This document shows, piece by piece, positions 1 through 7,933 of a stretch of 64,000 nt of DNA. The translations under genes were made by a program, and so were the position numbers. The number at the start of each line of letters is the position of its first letter. Within the stretch, counting starts at the first letter, position 1. Origin of the DNA: Kiloniellales bacterium (GTDB lineage: Bacteria; Pseudomonadota; Alphaproteobacteria; Kiloniellales; JAKSBE01); the NCBI GenBank assembly GCA_030066685.1, contig JASJBF010000001.1, forward strand, positions 369,465-433,464. The letters are read 5' to 3'. Below the pieces are notes generated by a model. The model searched no databases. It worked only from the letters and a program-made list of their open reading frames with translations, and had not been told where the DNA came from.

Positions 1-62
1 GACGACGTGCCGCAAGCGCCGAGGAACATCGGAACGAGTAGAACTGCGAAAAGCCGTCGCAT
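1..62 (-). CDS. lipoprotein, N-terminal fragment cut by the window edge
   Basis: Reading leftwards from an ATG at 62, the 20 complete codons give MRRLFAVLLVPMFLGACGTS, an n-region with two arginines, a hydrophobic stretch and a clean LGAC lipobox, so the product should be lipid-anchored after signal peptidase II cleavage. An AGAGAGG ribosome site lies just upstream on the minus strand (about 65-71). The rest of the gene lies beyond position 1, so function cannot be assigned. It is divergent from pqqB. Confidence 0.6.
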   Translation of the reverse strand, partial: MRRLFAVLLVPMFLGACGTS

Positions 63-381
63 GGCCTCTCTTCCCCATCTAGATTTAGTCTCACTAACTA
101 TAGTGCCGCCCGCAGCGCCCCACCAGTGCGGTGGTGCGCTTTGTTCAAGCGATCTCACCCCAAGCCATAATCCTAAAGATATTAACATGTTCTGTGAAGA
201 AATTCATTTATTTTCTCAATAACGGTCCCAGACTGCTCACGCGCGATTGAACTTGGTCACGGGTCTCGAGGCCCAAGCTGCCCGAGGCGCCGGGCGCCAT
301 CATCGGCCGGATCCTGCCCTCGACCCAATTCTCCCTTGCCTGGCAGGGCGATCCTCCGCAAGCTTGCGCAGGGAGGCAGCG
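63..381. other. intergenic region between divergent genes; no pqqA
   Basis: This stretch separates the leftward lipoprotein from pqqB. The part from about 165 to 225 is distinctly AT-rich and probably holds promoters. I looked on both strands for a 20-30 codon pqqA with the E-x3-Y motif and saw none. A tiny 11-codon frame at 187 is not convincing. Confidence 0.5.
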
Positions 382-1311
382 ATGAAGGTCCTGGTGCTCG
401 GCGCCGCCGCCGGTGGCGGCTTTCCTCAATGGAACTGCAACAGCGCGCTTTGCCGACGGGTCCGCGAGGGCGATCCCGCGGCCAAGCCGCGCAGCCAGTC
501 CTCGATCGCGGTCTCGGCAGACGGCGAGCGCTGGGCGGTGTTCAACGCCTCGCCCGACCTGCGCCAGCAGTTCAACGACAATAGGGCGCTTCACCCCAGG
601 GAGGGCCTCAGACACACGCCCTTGGGCGCGGTCGTCCTGACCAACGCCGACGTCGACCACGTCGCGGGCCTTCTGACCCTGCGCGAGCGGCAGGCCTTTG
701 CACTCTACGCCAGCCGGCGGGTGCAGGACGCCCTGGCCGCAAACCCGATCTTCAACGTGCTGCATCCCGACTACGTGGCGCGGCGGGCTTTGGAACTCGG
801 CCAGGCCACGCGGATTCGGGACGGTGCCGGCGACGACCTCGGGTTGCTGGTGACGCCCTTCGCGGTTCCCGGCAAGGTGGCGCTCTACCTGGAAGACGAG
901 GCGGCCGGTCCGGACTTCGGCACGCAGGAGGGCGACACCATCGGCCTGAAGATCGAAGCCAGCGGGGGAGAGACCGGCTTCTACTACATCCCCGGCTGCG
1001 CCGCCGTCGACGGCCCCTTGGCGGAACGGCTTCAAGGCGCGCCGCTGGTCCTGTTCGACGGCACGCTCTACCGCGACGACGAGATGGTCGACGCCGGCCT
1101 CGGCAGCAAGACCGGCAGGCGGATGGGCCACATCAGCATCTCCGGGCCCGAGGGCTCGCTCGCCGCCTTCGACGGCCTCGGGGTCCGGCGCCGCATCTAC
1201 ATTCACATCAACAACAGCAACCCGGTGCTGCTCGAGGACTCAGAGGAGCGCCGGGCCGTGGAGGCCGCGGGTTGGGAGGTGGCCTACGATGGACAGGAGA
1301 TCGAGCTGTGA
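382..1311 (+). CDS. pqqB: pyrroloquinoline quinone biosynthesis protein PqqB
   Basis: 309 residues of the metallo-beta-lactamase fold. PqqB is reported to oxidise the tyrosine-derived part of the PQQ precursor in the cytoplasm. The ATG at 382 is chosen over upstream in-frame starts because GGGAGG at 371-376 precedes it and the family opening MKVLVLGAAAGGGFPQWNC follows directly. The metal motif NADVDHVAGL is around residues 88-97, with H93. The structural zinc loop reads WNCNSALC, so the middle cysteine of the usual C-x-C-x2-C is serine, a variant I recall from other bacteria. The stop overlaps the pqqC start, which implies coupling. Upstream pqqA is absent from the window. Confidence 0.95.
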   Translation: MKVLVLGAAAGGGFPQWNCNSALCRRVREGDPAAKPRSQSSIAVSADGERWAVFNASPDLRQQFNDNRALHPREGLRHTPLGAVVLTNADVDHVAGLLTLRERQAFALYASRRVQDALAANPIFNVLHPDYVARRALELGQATRIRDGAGDDLGLLVTPFAVPGKVALYLEDEAAGPDFGTQEGDTIGLKIEASGGETGFYYIPGCAAVDGPLAERLQGAPLVLFDGTLYRDDEMVDAGLGSKTGRRMGHISISGPEGSLAAFDGLGVRRRIYIHINNSNPVLLEDSEERRAVEAAGWEVAYDGQEIEL

Positions 1312-2042
1312 GTGACCTGCTCAGCCCCGCGCAGTTGGAGGCCCGGCTGCGCGAGATCGGCGCGACCCGCTATCACAACCTGCACCCCTTCCATAAGCTT
1401 CTGCACGCTGGCGAGCTGAGCAAGGGCCAGGTCCAGGCCTGGGCGCTCAACCGCTACTGCTACCAGGCGACCATCCCGGTCAAGGACGCGACCCTGATCG
1501 CCCGGCTGGAGGATCCCGAGCTTCGGCGGATCTGGCGCCAGCGCCTGGTCGACCACGACGGGGACGAGCCCGGGACCGGCGGCATCGCCCGCTGGCTGGC
1601 CCTCGCCGAAGGCCTGGGCCTCGACGTCGGCTACGTCAAGTCGCAGGACGGCGCCCTCCCCGCCACCCGTTTCGCGGTCCGGGCCTACGTCGCCTTCGTG
1701 CGCGAGCGCAGCATCCTGGAGGCCATCGCCTCCTCCCTCACCGAACTCTTCTCGCCGACCATCATCGCCGAGCGGGTCTCCGGCATGCTCGCCGGCTACG
1801 ACTTTGTCAGCGAGGAGACCCTCGCCTACTTCAACGCCCGCCTGACCCAGGCCCCGCGGGACGCGGATTTCGCCCTGGCCTATGTGTTGGAGCGGGCCCG
1901 CTCGCCGGACCAGCAACGCGCTGCGATCCGCGCCCTGGAGTTCAAATGCAGCGTGCTCTGGGCCCAGCTCGACGCGCTCTATCACGCCTACGTTGCGCCG
2001 GGGCACGTGCCGCCGGGCGCCTTCCAGCCCGACGAGGTTTGA
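1308..2042 (+). CDS. pqqC: pyrroloquinoline-quinone synthase PqqC
   Basis: 244 residues, the usual PqqC length. This cofactor-less oxidase carries out the last eight-electron oxidation and ring closure to PQQ. The GTG at 1308 overlaps the pqqB stop as GTGA, and the next residues SDLLSPAQLEARLR fit the family start. Family stretches seen include the His-rich HPFHKLLHAGEL, ALNRYCYQ, DHDGDEPGTGGI and the C-terminal FKCSVLWAQLDALYHAY. No pqqD or pqqE follows; 2043-2237 has no supported gene and the next gene runs the other way. Confidence 0.95.
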   Translation: MSDLLSPAQLEARLREIGATRYHNLHPFHKLLHAGELSKGQVQAWALNRYCYQATIPVKDATLIARLEDPELRRIWRQRLVDHDGDEPGTGGIARWLALAEGLGLDVGYVKSQDGALPATRFAVRAYVAFVRERSILEAIASSLTELFSPTIIAERVSGMLAGYDFVSEETLAYFNARLTQAPRDADFALAYVLERARSPDQQRAAIRALEFKCSVLWAQLDALYHAYVAPGHVPPGAFQPDEV

Positions 2043-2237
2043 CCCGGGTCAGTCCAGGTTGCGCGCCGGACAGGTGCCGGCGTCGAGCTCCCGCAGCGGA
2101 TGATCAGCGACGAACGGCGGCGAGCGGATCAGAAATTCGGCCAACGCGCGTCCCGACTTGCCTGTCGCCCGGTCCGGGTCTCAAAGGAAGCGAGTGACAA
2201 GCGGTCGTGCAGCGCCGTCGAGGCACCGCGACGGCCG

Positions 2238-2777
2238 TCAGGGCTTGGGCTCGAAGGAGAACTGCTGGCCGCCGACGCTGGCCTCGAACATCAAGCCGCC
2301 GCTCGCCAGGGTGAAGACCGCGATGCCGCCGGCGAAGTCCAGGGCGTTCGAGGCGCTGCTGTCCAGAGCCACCGCCGAGACGTCGGCCGCGAACTCGAAG
2401 TTGCCGGCCTTGAAGCGCTCCAGCGCCTCCTTGTCCTTGAAGAAGACGATCTCCCTGAAGGTCTGGCCGCCGGCCTGCAGCCCGAAGGTGAACTGCGTGA
2501 TGGAACTGGCGCCGATCACCTCGCCCTGCTCGTAGACCGTGCCGTCGCCGTGGGCCCCGCCGAAAACCAGCCCGCCCTTGGTCACCTTGGGAAACACCGC
2601 ATAGCCGTAGGAGCGCGCGAAGAAGACCTCGAGACGGGGATTGGCCTCCTTGAAGGCGACGACGGCCTCCTGCGCCAGCTTCTGCGATTCGGGGTCCCAG
2701 CCGGCGGCAGCAGGGCCGCTCCAAACCCCTATGACCAGACAAAGCCCGATGACGCTTCTTGAGACAAAGCGGATCAT
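2238..2777 (-). CDS. secreted SYLF-domain (YSC84/DUF500-like) protein
   Basis: 179 residues. The first 25 form a signal peptide (MIRFVSRSVIGLCLVIGVWS, then an AxA-like site near PAAAG), so the mature protein is periplasmic. The remainder matches the SYLF lipid-binding family: SYGYAVFPKVTKGGLVFGGA, a GxGxVYEQGEVIG stretch, QFTFGLQAGGQTF and the C-terminal GLMFEASVGGQQFSFEP. Bacterial members are small exported proteins of unclear role, and eukaryotic SYLF domains bind phosphoinositides. The gene is monocistronic, transcribed away from the OmpA-like gene. Confidence 0.85.
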   Translation of the reverse strand: MIRFVSRSVIGLCLVIGVWSGPAAAGWDPESQKLAQEAVVAFKEANPRLEVFFARSYGYAVFPKVTKGGLVFGGAHGDGTVYEQGEVIGASSITQFTFGLQAGGQTFREIVFFKDKEALERFKAGNFEFAADVSAVALDSSASNALDFAGGIAVFTLASGGLMFEASVGGQQFSFEPKP

Positions 2778-2863
2778 GGTTCAGCACCCCATTGGAATCG
2801 ATAGCCAGCCTGCCGTTTCGGCGCGAGACTATCAGACCCGGAGCCCCGCTGCCTAGCCAAGGG

Positions 2864-2880
2864 TCGGGCGCAGCGCCCGA
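2864..2880. repeat. perfect short palindrome upstream of the SYLF gene
   Basis: Two 8-base arms around a single central A (TCGGGCGC A GCGCCCGA). It lies about 90 bases upstream of the SYLF start, between divergent genes. The centre is too tight for a normal hairpin, so an operator is the likelier reading. No regulator can be named. Confidence 0.3.
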
Positions 2881-3067
2881 AAATGCAAGCAAATCCGGGG
2901 GATTCCTGCATCGCTTCCTTGTCACATCAATCCCACAAGTCAGTCACAGGCCAGCCCGTATCCTCGCGCGCGATGGAGATGGAGGTGGTCTCGCCGAAAA
3001 GAAGCCAACCGCCGAGTTGGTTGAATAACAAAGATCTAGCGCTTGCGGATTTGGTGGGATCTAAACC

Positions 3068-4015
3068 ATGAAACCTTTGAACCGAAGCTTCTTGCCGTGG
3101 CTCGGCGCGCTCTTGCTTGTCGGCTGCGGCGTTCAACTCGAAGTCGCCGAAGAGGCCGAGCCGAAGGGCACGGACTTCAACAAGAGCCTTTACGAAGGCT
3201 ATTTGGAGCTCTCCCGGGCGGAGTACCAGGAGGGCGACTACCGCGACTCCGACACTTTCGCCGAGCGGGCAATCATCGCCGCGGACGGCGCCGCACCGCC
3301 GCCGGAGGCGGTCGACGCCAGGGACATTCCCTCCGACAAGGTGAGCCTGCTCGCCGAGGCGCGGGACCGGCTCCTGGCCCTGCTTGACGAAGGCGGGATC
3401 GAGCGCCTGCCGCAGCAGGCCGCGGAAGCACAGATCAAGTTCGAATGCTGGATGCAGGAGCAAGAGGAAGACCGCCAGCCTGACGACATCGCCGCCTGCC
3501 GGACGGACTTCTTCGACGCGATGGCCTACCTCGAGACCGAGCTTGCACCCAAGGCGGTGGCCGCCGCCGAGACCCCGGCGCCGGCCGCGAAGATCGAGGC
3601 GGTCCCCGTGCCCCGGGCCAAGACGGCGGACGAGGCGCCCGCGGCCTTGAAGCCGGTTCCGGATTCCTTCGTGGTCTATTTCGACTTCGATCAGTCGAAG
3701 CTCTCCCAGGAGTCCATTGCGGTGCTGATGGAAGTCGTGCTCGCCGCCTCCAAGAAGGAAGGCAGCGTGATCACAGCGCTGGGACATACGGACTCTGCCG
3801 GCAAGCAGGACTACAACCAGGCTTTGGCCCGCAAGCGGGTGGAAGCGGTCACGAAGTTCCTGATCGAGAGCGGCGTCGACAAGACGCGGATCAAGGCAGA
3901 GGCCCTCGGTCCTGCAAAACCCGCGGTGGCTGCGCCCGACGGTCAGCCCGAACCGAAGAACCGCCGGGTCGAGATCAAGTTCGCAGCCAAGGAGCCGGTG
4001 GTCAGCGCAAATTGA
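3068..4015 (+). CDS. OmpA-family lipoprotein
   Basis: 315 residues. The first 20 are a lipoprotein signal ending in the lipobox LLVGC, giving an outer-membrane lipid anchor. Residues about 25-190 are acidic, helical and proline/alanine-rich towards the end, consistent with a periplasmic linker. Residues about 195-310 are an OmpA_C peptidoglycan-binding domain: VYFDFDQSKLSQES, GHTDSAGKQDYNQALARKR and the closing NRRVEIKF. The domain order recalls Pal-like proteins with a long spacer. It probably ties the outer membrane to peptidoglycan. It stands alone, with a hairpin after the stop. Confidence 0.9.
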   Translation: MKPLNRSFLPWLGALLLVGCGVQLEVAEEAEPKGTDFNKSLYEGYLELSRAEYQEGDYRDSDTFAERAIIAADGAAPPPEAVDARDIPSDKVSLLAEARDRLLALLDEGGIERLPQQAAEAQIKFECWMQEQEEDRQPDDIAACRTDFFDAMAYLETELAPKAVAAAETPAPAAKIEAVPVPRAKTADEAPAALKPVPDSFVVYFDFDQSKLSQESIAVLMEVVLAASKKEGSVITALGHTDSAGKQDYNQALARKRVEAVTKFLIESGVDKTRIKAEALGPAKPAVAAPDGQPEPKNRRVEIKFAAKEPVVSAN

Positions 4016-4046
4016 GTTGGGCGCGTCGCCGCCCGTCCCTTCCTCA

Positions 4047-4083
4047 TCGCCGAAGCCGTGCCCGAGGCGGCCGGCTTCGGCGA
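4047..4083. other. 12-bp inverted repeat after the OmpA-like gene
   Basis: TCGCCGAAGCCG at 4047-4058 pairs exactly with 4072-4083 around a 13-base loop, 32 bases after the stop. There is no T-run on either side, so this is not a classical intrinsic terminator. It could be a 3' stabilising hairpin or a Rho-assisted end. A second small stem (4095-4099 with 4107-4111) follows. Confidence 0.4.
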
Positions 4084-4219
4084 CCACCGGAGATTGCCCA
4101 ATAATCGGGCAGACTCGTGCATGGCGCTAAATTGAGGTGCCGGCGGGGTATGACTCCGGCCCGGGCAGTGTTACTCTTGTGAACATCGTAGCGCTGGCGG
4201 GCACGAGGAGGAGGTCGCT

Positions 4220-4807
4220 TTGCGCCGGGCCCAGATCTCAGTCGTTACCCTGCTCTATTTCCTGGCGGCCTGCGGCAGCCCGACCAAGGATGTCTACAAC
4301 GTCAGCGAGGTCGGTCAGCTCCAAGAGGTCATGGAAGGCCGCGTCCAGGACTCGCGTTTTGTCGACATCGACGCCAAGGATTCAGGCTCGGGAACGATGA
4401 TCGGCGGCCTTGCCGGCGGAATCGGCACCCTGGTCAGCGTTGGCGGGGGTTTCGGTCTGGTCGCCTTCCTTCTCGGCAGCGCGGTCGGGGCCGTGGTGGG
4501 CTACGTGGTCGAAGACGTGGCGACCGACCGCGACGGCGTCGAGTATATTCTGACCCTCGATGACGGGCGGACCGTCACGGTGATCCAGAACCGGGGCGAC
4601 GAGGAAGAGCCCTTGCCGCCGGGCACCGAAGTCTTCCTCCAGTTCGGCAGCAACTACACGCGAGTCATCGAGCGTCCCAAGACCCTGCCCGAGCCCTGGA
4701 CCGACCCGGACGCCTGGGTCAATCCCGATGAGCTGCCGCCGGGCATTGATGCCGCGCCGGCATCCAGGGGGCCCAAGCCGGCCTCCCCGCCACAAGGGTT
4801 GAAGTAG
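4220..4807 (+). CDS. glycine-zipper outer-membrane lipoprotein
   Basis: 195 residues. The TTG start at 4220 is set by a strong AGGAGGAGG at 4206-4214 and by the signal peptide it gives, with lipobox LAAC near residue 18. Residues about 53-97 hold glycine-rich hydrophobic segments (GTMIGGLAGGIGTLVSVGGG, then FLLGSAVGAVVGYVVED), typical of SlyB/PcP-type glycine zippers. A short beta-rich domain follows (YILTLDDGRTVTVIQ, TEVFLQFGSNYTRVI), resembling the C-terminal barrel of that family. The tail is proline-rich. The likely role is an envelope lipoprotein of unknown detailed function. Confidence 0.8.
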   Translation: MRRAQISVVTLLYFLAACGSPTKDVYNVSEVGQLQEVMEGRVQDSRFVDIDAKDSGSGTMIGGLAGGIGTLVSVGGGFGLVAFLLGSAVGAVVGYVVEDVATDRDGVEYILTLDDGRTVTVIQNRGDEEEPLPPGTEVFLQFGSNYTRVIERPKTLPEPWTDPDAWVNPDELPPGIDAAPASRGPKPASPPQGLK

Positions 4808-4947
4808 CCGGGCTCGCCACCATCCTGCGTGCCGGGTTGTTCCGCTGCATTCTGCCGCCTGCGAAAAACTTGCCGAGCAACTCCGCGGCCGGAGTCCTGA
4901 TGCGACGACGAGGTTTCGCTGAGATCGTCCTGCATCGGCGCTGAGCC

Positions 4948-4973
4948 CTGTGGCTTTTACCACAGTTTTTCTT
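4948..4973 (+). terminator. terminator-like hairpin with T-run
   Basis: CTGTGG (4948-4953) pairs with CCACAG (4960-4965) around a six-base loop, followed directly by TTTTTCTT. It is 140 bases after the glycine-zipper stop and 53 bases before the 33-residue ORF, so it may end the former transcript or attenuate the latter. See the overlapping alternative stem. Confidence 0.5.
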
Positions 4974-4991
4974 CCGGTCTTTTGTGGTAAA
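4956..4991 (+). promoter_or_regulatory. alternative stem that would disrupt the terminator hairpin
   Basis: TTTACCACA (4956-4964) is exactly complementary to TGTGGTAAA (4983-4991). The 5' strand of this nine-pair stem includes five of the six bases of the 3' strand of the terminator stem, so the two folds exclude each other. The order terminator, then rescue strand, then small ORF resembles an attenuator. What would trigger the switch is not visible. Confidence 0.35.
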
Positions 4992-5025
4992 CCAGGGCGC
5001 CGGAAAGACTGGGGGGCTGGCTCTC

Positions 5026-5127
5026 ATGAACTACGACGACGTTCTGACCGCGCTGGCACTGTTCAGCGGCTCCTTTGCGTTATCCTTTCTGCTGGTGAAG
5101 TCGGTGCGCGCGATCGCCGGCATGTAG
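5026..5127 (+). CDS. 33-residue single-span membrane peptide
   Basis: A short frame starting at ATG 5026 behind a G-rich ribosome site (GGGGGG at 5011-5016). It encodes MNYDDVLTALALFSGSFALS followed by FLLVKSVRAIAGM. There is one hydrophobic helix (residues about 7-24) with acidic residues before it and basic ones after, which suggests the N-terminus outside. I do not recognise a family. Support comes from the start site, the membrane-helix pattern and its position behind the hairpin pair. Confidence 0.45.
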   Translation: MNYDDVLTALALFSGSFALSFLLVKSVRAIAGM

Positions 5128-5142
5128 CGCCCGGCAGGCCGC

Positions 5143-5613
5143 TCAGCTTCCGGTCTTCGCCTGATAGGCCTCGATGGCCCTCTTGAGCTTGTCGTACTCC
5201 TCGCAGCCGAACAGGCAGGCGCCGTCGAGGACGATCAGGCGCTCCTTCGCCTTGTCCAGGTCGCCGAGCCGCAGGTAGAGCTCTCCCAACTCCTCGTTGG
5301 CGCCGCGATGCCAGGGATCGATCGTCAGGGCCTTCTTGTAGTAGGCCAGGGCGCGCTCCTTCTGGTTCAGCTCCCGATGGCAGTAGCCGAGGTCCATGAA
5401 GGCGTCGGCGTTCCGCGGCTCTTGCGCGACGACTTGAACCAGGAGTTCGATCGCGGCGACGTAGTTCTTCTTGTCGAGCTCTTTTCGCGCCGCTTCGTGG
5501 TCCGGCGGCGACAGGGAAGGGATTTCCTCGCCACCGTTGCCGGCCTCGACCGTCGTGGCGAGCAAGCTCGCAGCAAGCATCAAGGCGACGGCCAGGATCG
5601 AAAGGGTACGCAT
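5143..5613 (-). CDS. secreted TPR-repeat protein
   Basis: 156 residues. A signal peptide covers about 1-24 (MRTLSILAVALMLAASLLAT, then VEAG). Residues about 38-125 form two to three tetratricopeptide repeats (KNYVAAIELLVQVV, ADAFMDLGYCHRELNQKERA, LGELYLRLGDLDKAKE). The C-terminal part has a cysteine pair, CLFGC. TPR modules are protein-binding scaffolds, so an assembly role in the periplasm is likely but the partner is unknown. A GGAGA ribosome site precedes the ATG at 5613. The gene converges on the 33-residue ORF. Confidence 0.8.
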   Translation of the reverse strand: MRTLSILAVALMLAASLLATTVEAGNGGEEIPSLSPPDHEAARKELDKKNYVAAIELLVQVVAQEPRNADAFMDLGYCHRELNQKERALAYYKKALTIDPWHRGANEELGELYLRLGDLDKAKERLIVLDGACLFGCEEYDKLKRAIEAYQAKTGS

Positions 5614-5825
5614 CGCTGATCGTCTCCATCGGACGTCGTGTTCCGCTTGAAGCTACCTGCATCAACACCGAAAGCGCCAATCCCTTCCGAGCAGTTTCTT
5701 TCGGCGGCTTCGCAAGACCCGGTCCCAAGCGAGTGATTCATAAGCTGCATGAGCCGGCACGCGTGCTATCCTCGGGCTCGGTTCGATCCCTGCGCAGGAA
5801 CGGGCGATGCGGGATGCAGACTAGC

Positions 5826-6212
5826 ATGGCAAGGCTGTTGCGGGCGATCTGCGCGGTGGCGGCAGCGACGCAGCTTGTCGCCTGCGCGAACCCGCCGCAG
5901 GCGCCGTCCGGCTACGAGTCCGACTTCGAGGACTACCTGGAGCGGCCGCACGCCCGGGCCTTCGCGCTCGCCGCGGCCAAGGGCAACATCGGCCCCGCCT
6001 TCGGGATGGCCTCGGCAGAGACCGCCGTGCTCGACGCCATCGACCGGGCTCTGGCCCGCTGCCAGGAGGTCCAGAACCGCTTCGACGAGCCCCTGCCCTG
6101 CCGGCTCTGGTTCATCGGGGACATCGACGTGCACGACATGACGCCCGAGCAGCTGCAAGCCGCCATCGCCGTCTATCGAGAGAACCCGGGCGCAACCAAC
6201 GACGACCTTTGA
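5826..6212 (+). CDS. small lipoprotein of unknown function
   Basis: 128 residues from ATG 5826 (an in-frame ATG at 5814 is also possible). The start MARLLRAICAVAAATQLVAC ends in a VAC lipobox with the cysteine at residue 20, followed by ANPPQAPSG. The mature part has paired cysteines (ARCQEV and PLPCRLWFIG) that could form a disulfide and is acidic towards the C-terminus. I do not recognise the family. It is the last gene before tRNA-Ser and appears monocistronic. Confidence 0.65.
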   Translation: MARLLRAICAVAAATQLVACANPPQAPSGYESDFEDYLERPHARAFALAAAKGNIGPAFGMASAETAVLDAIDRALARCQEVQNRFDEPLPCRLWFIGDIDVHDMTPEQLQAAIAVYRENPGATNDDL

Positions 6213-6300
6213 CCCCCCGTCGGGCGTAAAGGCCGCCGCGGCATCGCGCGCTTGCCCCTTTTCGGCTCTCGACGGGCTTGCTACCTAGTCCCCTCCCAGC

Positions 6301-6391
6301 GGATGGGTGGCCGAGCGGTTGAAGGCACCGGTCTTGAAAACCGGCAGGGGTTAACAGCTCCTCGTGGGTTCGAATCCCACCCCATCCGCCA
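6301..6391 (+). tRNA. tRNA-Ser (anticodon TGA)
   Basis: A full class II cloverleaf. The acceptor is GGATGGG with CCCATCC at 6381-6387, the anticodon arm 6328-6344 carries TGA at 6335-6337, there is a long variable arm (about 6345-6363), and the T arm is GTGGG-TTCGAAT-CCCAC. The discriminator is G6388 and CCA is encoded at 6389-6391. It reads UCN serine codons, chiefly UCA. No integrase or duplicated 3' end is seen beside it. Confidence 0.97.
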
Positions 6392-6448
6392 AGGCCCCTC
6401 CGGAACGCCCGGAAAAAAGCCAAGGTCGGCAGCGCCTCGCTGCCGCCG

Positions 6449-7036
6449 CTAACCCGGCCGGTGCGCCAGGACCTTGCCCGGGACCAGCGGCATCCGGCCT
6501 TCGGTGCCGGGCGTCAACCAGTGGAACATCAGGGTCGAGGTGTTCTTGCGCTCGAAATAGCGGATCGTGATCGGATACCACCCCGGGGTCTCGACCTCGA
6601 CGCTGCCGATATCCGAGAAACGGTCGGCGTGCACGTCCGGGTCCTCGACCACCATCTGGCCGTCGATCTCGAGCCGCACCCCGTCGTTCGATTCGAAGGC
6701 AAAGGAGTACTTGCCGGGCGTATCGAGCAGGATATAGCCGGTCATCTTTGCGCCCACGCCGTCGTCGGAATTGCTGGTCAGCACCTTGCCCTGACCGACC
6801 CGGCTCTTCAGCTCGAGGATTGGCTCGCCCGGCGTGCCGTCCCTGTACTCTTCCCATTCGACGAGCTCCCGAATGTGACGGAAGTAGTGGCCGTAATAGA
6901 CCACCGCGAGCCCTGGTTTCAGCTCTTCGGGCGCCGGTTGCGGATCCGCCGGGCTGATCGATGCGGCCTGGGCCGCCGCCGTGCCGAGGGTCACGAAGAG
7001 AACGGCCGCTGCCGGCCACCTCACGAGGTTTCTCAT
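6449..7036 (-). CDS. secreted PA14-domain protein
   Basis: 195 residues. A signal peptide covers about 1-24 (MRNLVRWPAAAVLFVTLGTA, AxA site at AQA). Residues about 40-185 match the PA14 carbohydrate-binding beta-barrel: GLAVVYYGHYFRHIRELVEW, a GYILLDTPGKYSFAFESNDG strand pair, VRLEIDGQMVVEDP and WYPITIRYFE. PA14 domains usually bind glycans and are often part of larger enzymes or adhesins, whereas here the domain stands alone. Export to the periplasm or outside is expected. There is no operon partner. Confidence 0.85.
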   Translation of the reverse strand: MRNLVRWPAAAVLFVTLGTAAAQAASISPADPQPAPEELKPGLAVVYYGHYFRHIRELVEWEEYRDGTPGEPILELKSRVGQGKVLTSNSDDGVGAKMTGYILLDTPGKYSFAFESNDGVRLEIDGQMVVEDPDVHADRFSDIGSVEVETPGWYPITIRYFERKNTSTLMFHWLTPGTEGRMPLVPGKVLAHRPG

Positions 7037-7289
7037 GTCAGTCCGGTCCTCTTTGACTCGTTACAACCTGAATGCAGTCGCTCTTCCGGAAGTCCCCCGC
7101 ACGGACAGTCCATCCGGTCGGCCTCGGGGCAGAATAACGCGCTCGGCCGGCCCCGAGAAGTGAAGAGGCCGCGCCAAGGGTAGAGGGCTTCCGATGCCGG
7201 GCGCCACCCGACTTGGCTCGGGCCTGGCTCCCCCTCCCGTCCCCGAACGGCCGGGCATGCCCAGGGCGCGCTCCGCCCGGCCGCGGGCT

Positions 7290-7913
7290 TCACTCCCGGG
7301 GCCAGTCCCCCTCGGGCAGGACGCCCAGCGCCTTCGCCGTGTCGATCAGGCTGTGCTCGTCGAGCAGGGCCCCGGCGCCGAGCTGGCGGAGCTTGGCATC
7401 GCTCTTGGCCTGGCGCCGCTCGAGCGACTTGGCGGCCAGCCGCTCGCCCACGGCCGCCTTGGCCGCGGCGTCGAGCGCCTTGCCTTCCCGCTCGATCGCC
7501 CGCCGGAGCTCTGCGTCGTCCCAGGTCCGGTAGGCCTCGAGCACCCTGCGCTCGCCTTCAAGGGCCGCCAGCGCGGCGCGGAGCTGCCGGGCGCGCGACC
7601 GGAGCCAACGCTTGCGGCTCTGCAGGGCCCCCCGCTCGATCCGAGCCTCCCAGGCCAGCTCGCCGTCCCGACCTCCGTCCAGCGATGCCGCAGCCCGCGC
7701 GACGGATTTCGCGTCGGCTTCGATAACCCGGCAGAGCTCTTCGAGCCTGGCCGTGACGGCAACCACGCGGGCCAGGGCTTGATCCGCGCTCTCGGCGCCG
7801 TGCAGGTTGGCGAGGGTTCGCTGCCGCGGCCGGCCCCGGTCGTCCCGGAAGCTCTCCATCAGGGTGGTGACCAGGGTCCCGCCGGCTGTCGTTCTGCGTC
7901 TGACGAAGGCCAT
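7290..7913 (-). CDS. coiled-coil protein with an IS1634-like transposase N-terminal motif
   Basis: 207 residues from the ATG at 7913, which has a GGCGGAG ribosome site; an upstream in-frame start would add a poor leader. The first 40 residues (FVRRRTTAGGTLVTTLMESF, then RDDRGRPRQRTLANLHG) resemble the opening of IS1634/IS4-type transposases. The rest is Arg/Ala/Glu-rich helix, with no DDE catalytic core and no terminal repeats flanking the gene. It may be a domesticated or truncated transposase derivative with a DNA-binding or structural role. The large inverted repeat at 7934-7972 lies just upstream. Confidence 0.55.
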   Translation of the reverse strand: MAFVRRRTTAGGTLVTTLMESFRDDRGRPRQRTLANLHGAESADQALARVVAVTARLEELCRVIEADAKSVARAAASLDGGRDGELAWEARIERGALQSRKRWLRSRARQLRAALAALEGERRVLEAYRTWDDAELRRAIEREGKALDAAAKAAVGERLAAKSLERRQAKSDAKLRQLGAGALLDEHSLIDTAKALGVLPEGDWPRE

Positions 7914-7933
7914 GGCAGCTCCGCCCGGAAACG

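Noticed and set aside
187..222. Possible pqqA peptide upstream of pqqB
   Set aside because: The frame has only 11 codons and lacks the E-x3-Y motif that is cross-linked in PqqA.
2043..2237. Short minus-strand frame after pqqC that reads like a protein tail (AEFLIRSPPFVADHPL)
   Set aside because: An in-frame stop lies just upstream and there is no start or ribosome site; at best it is a remnant.
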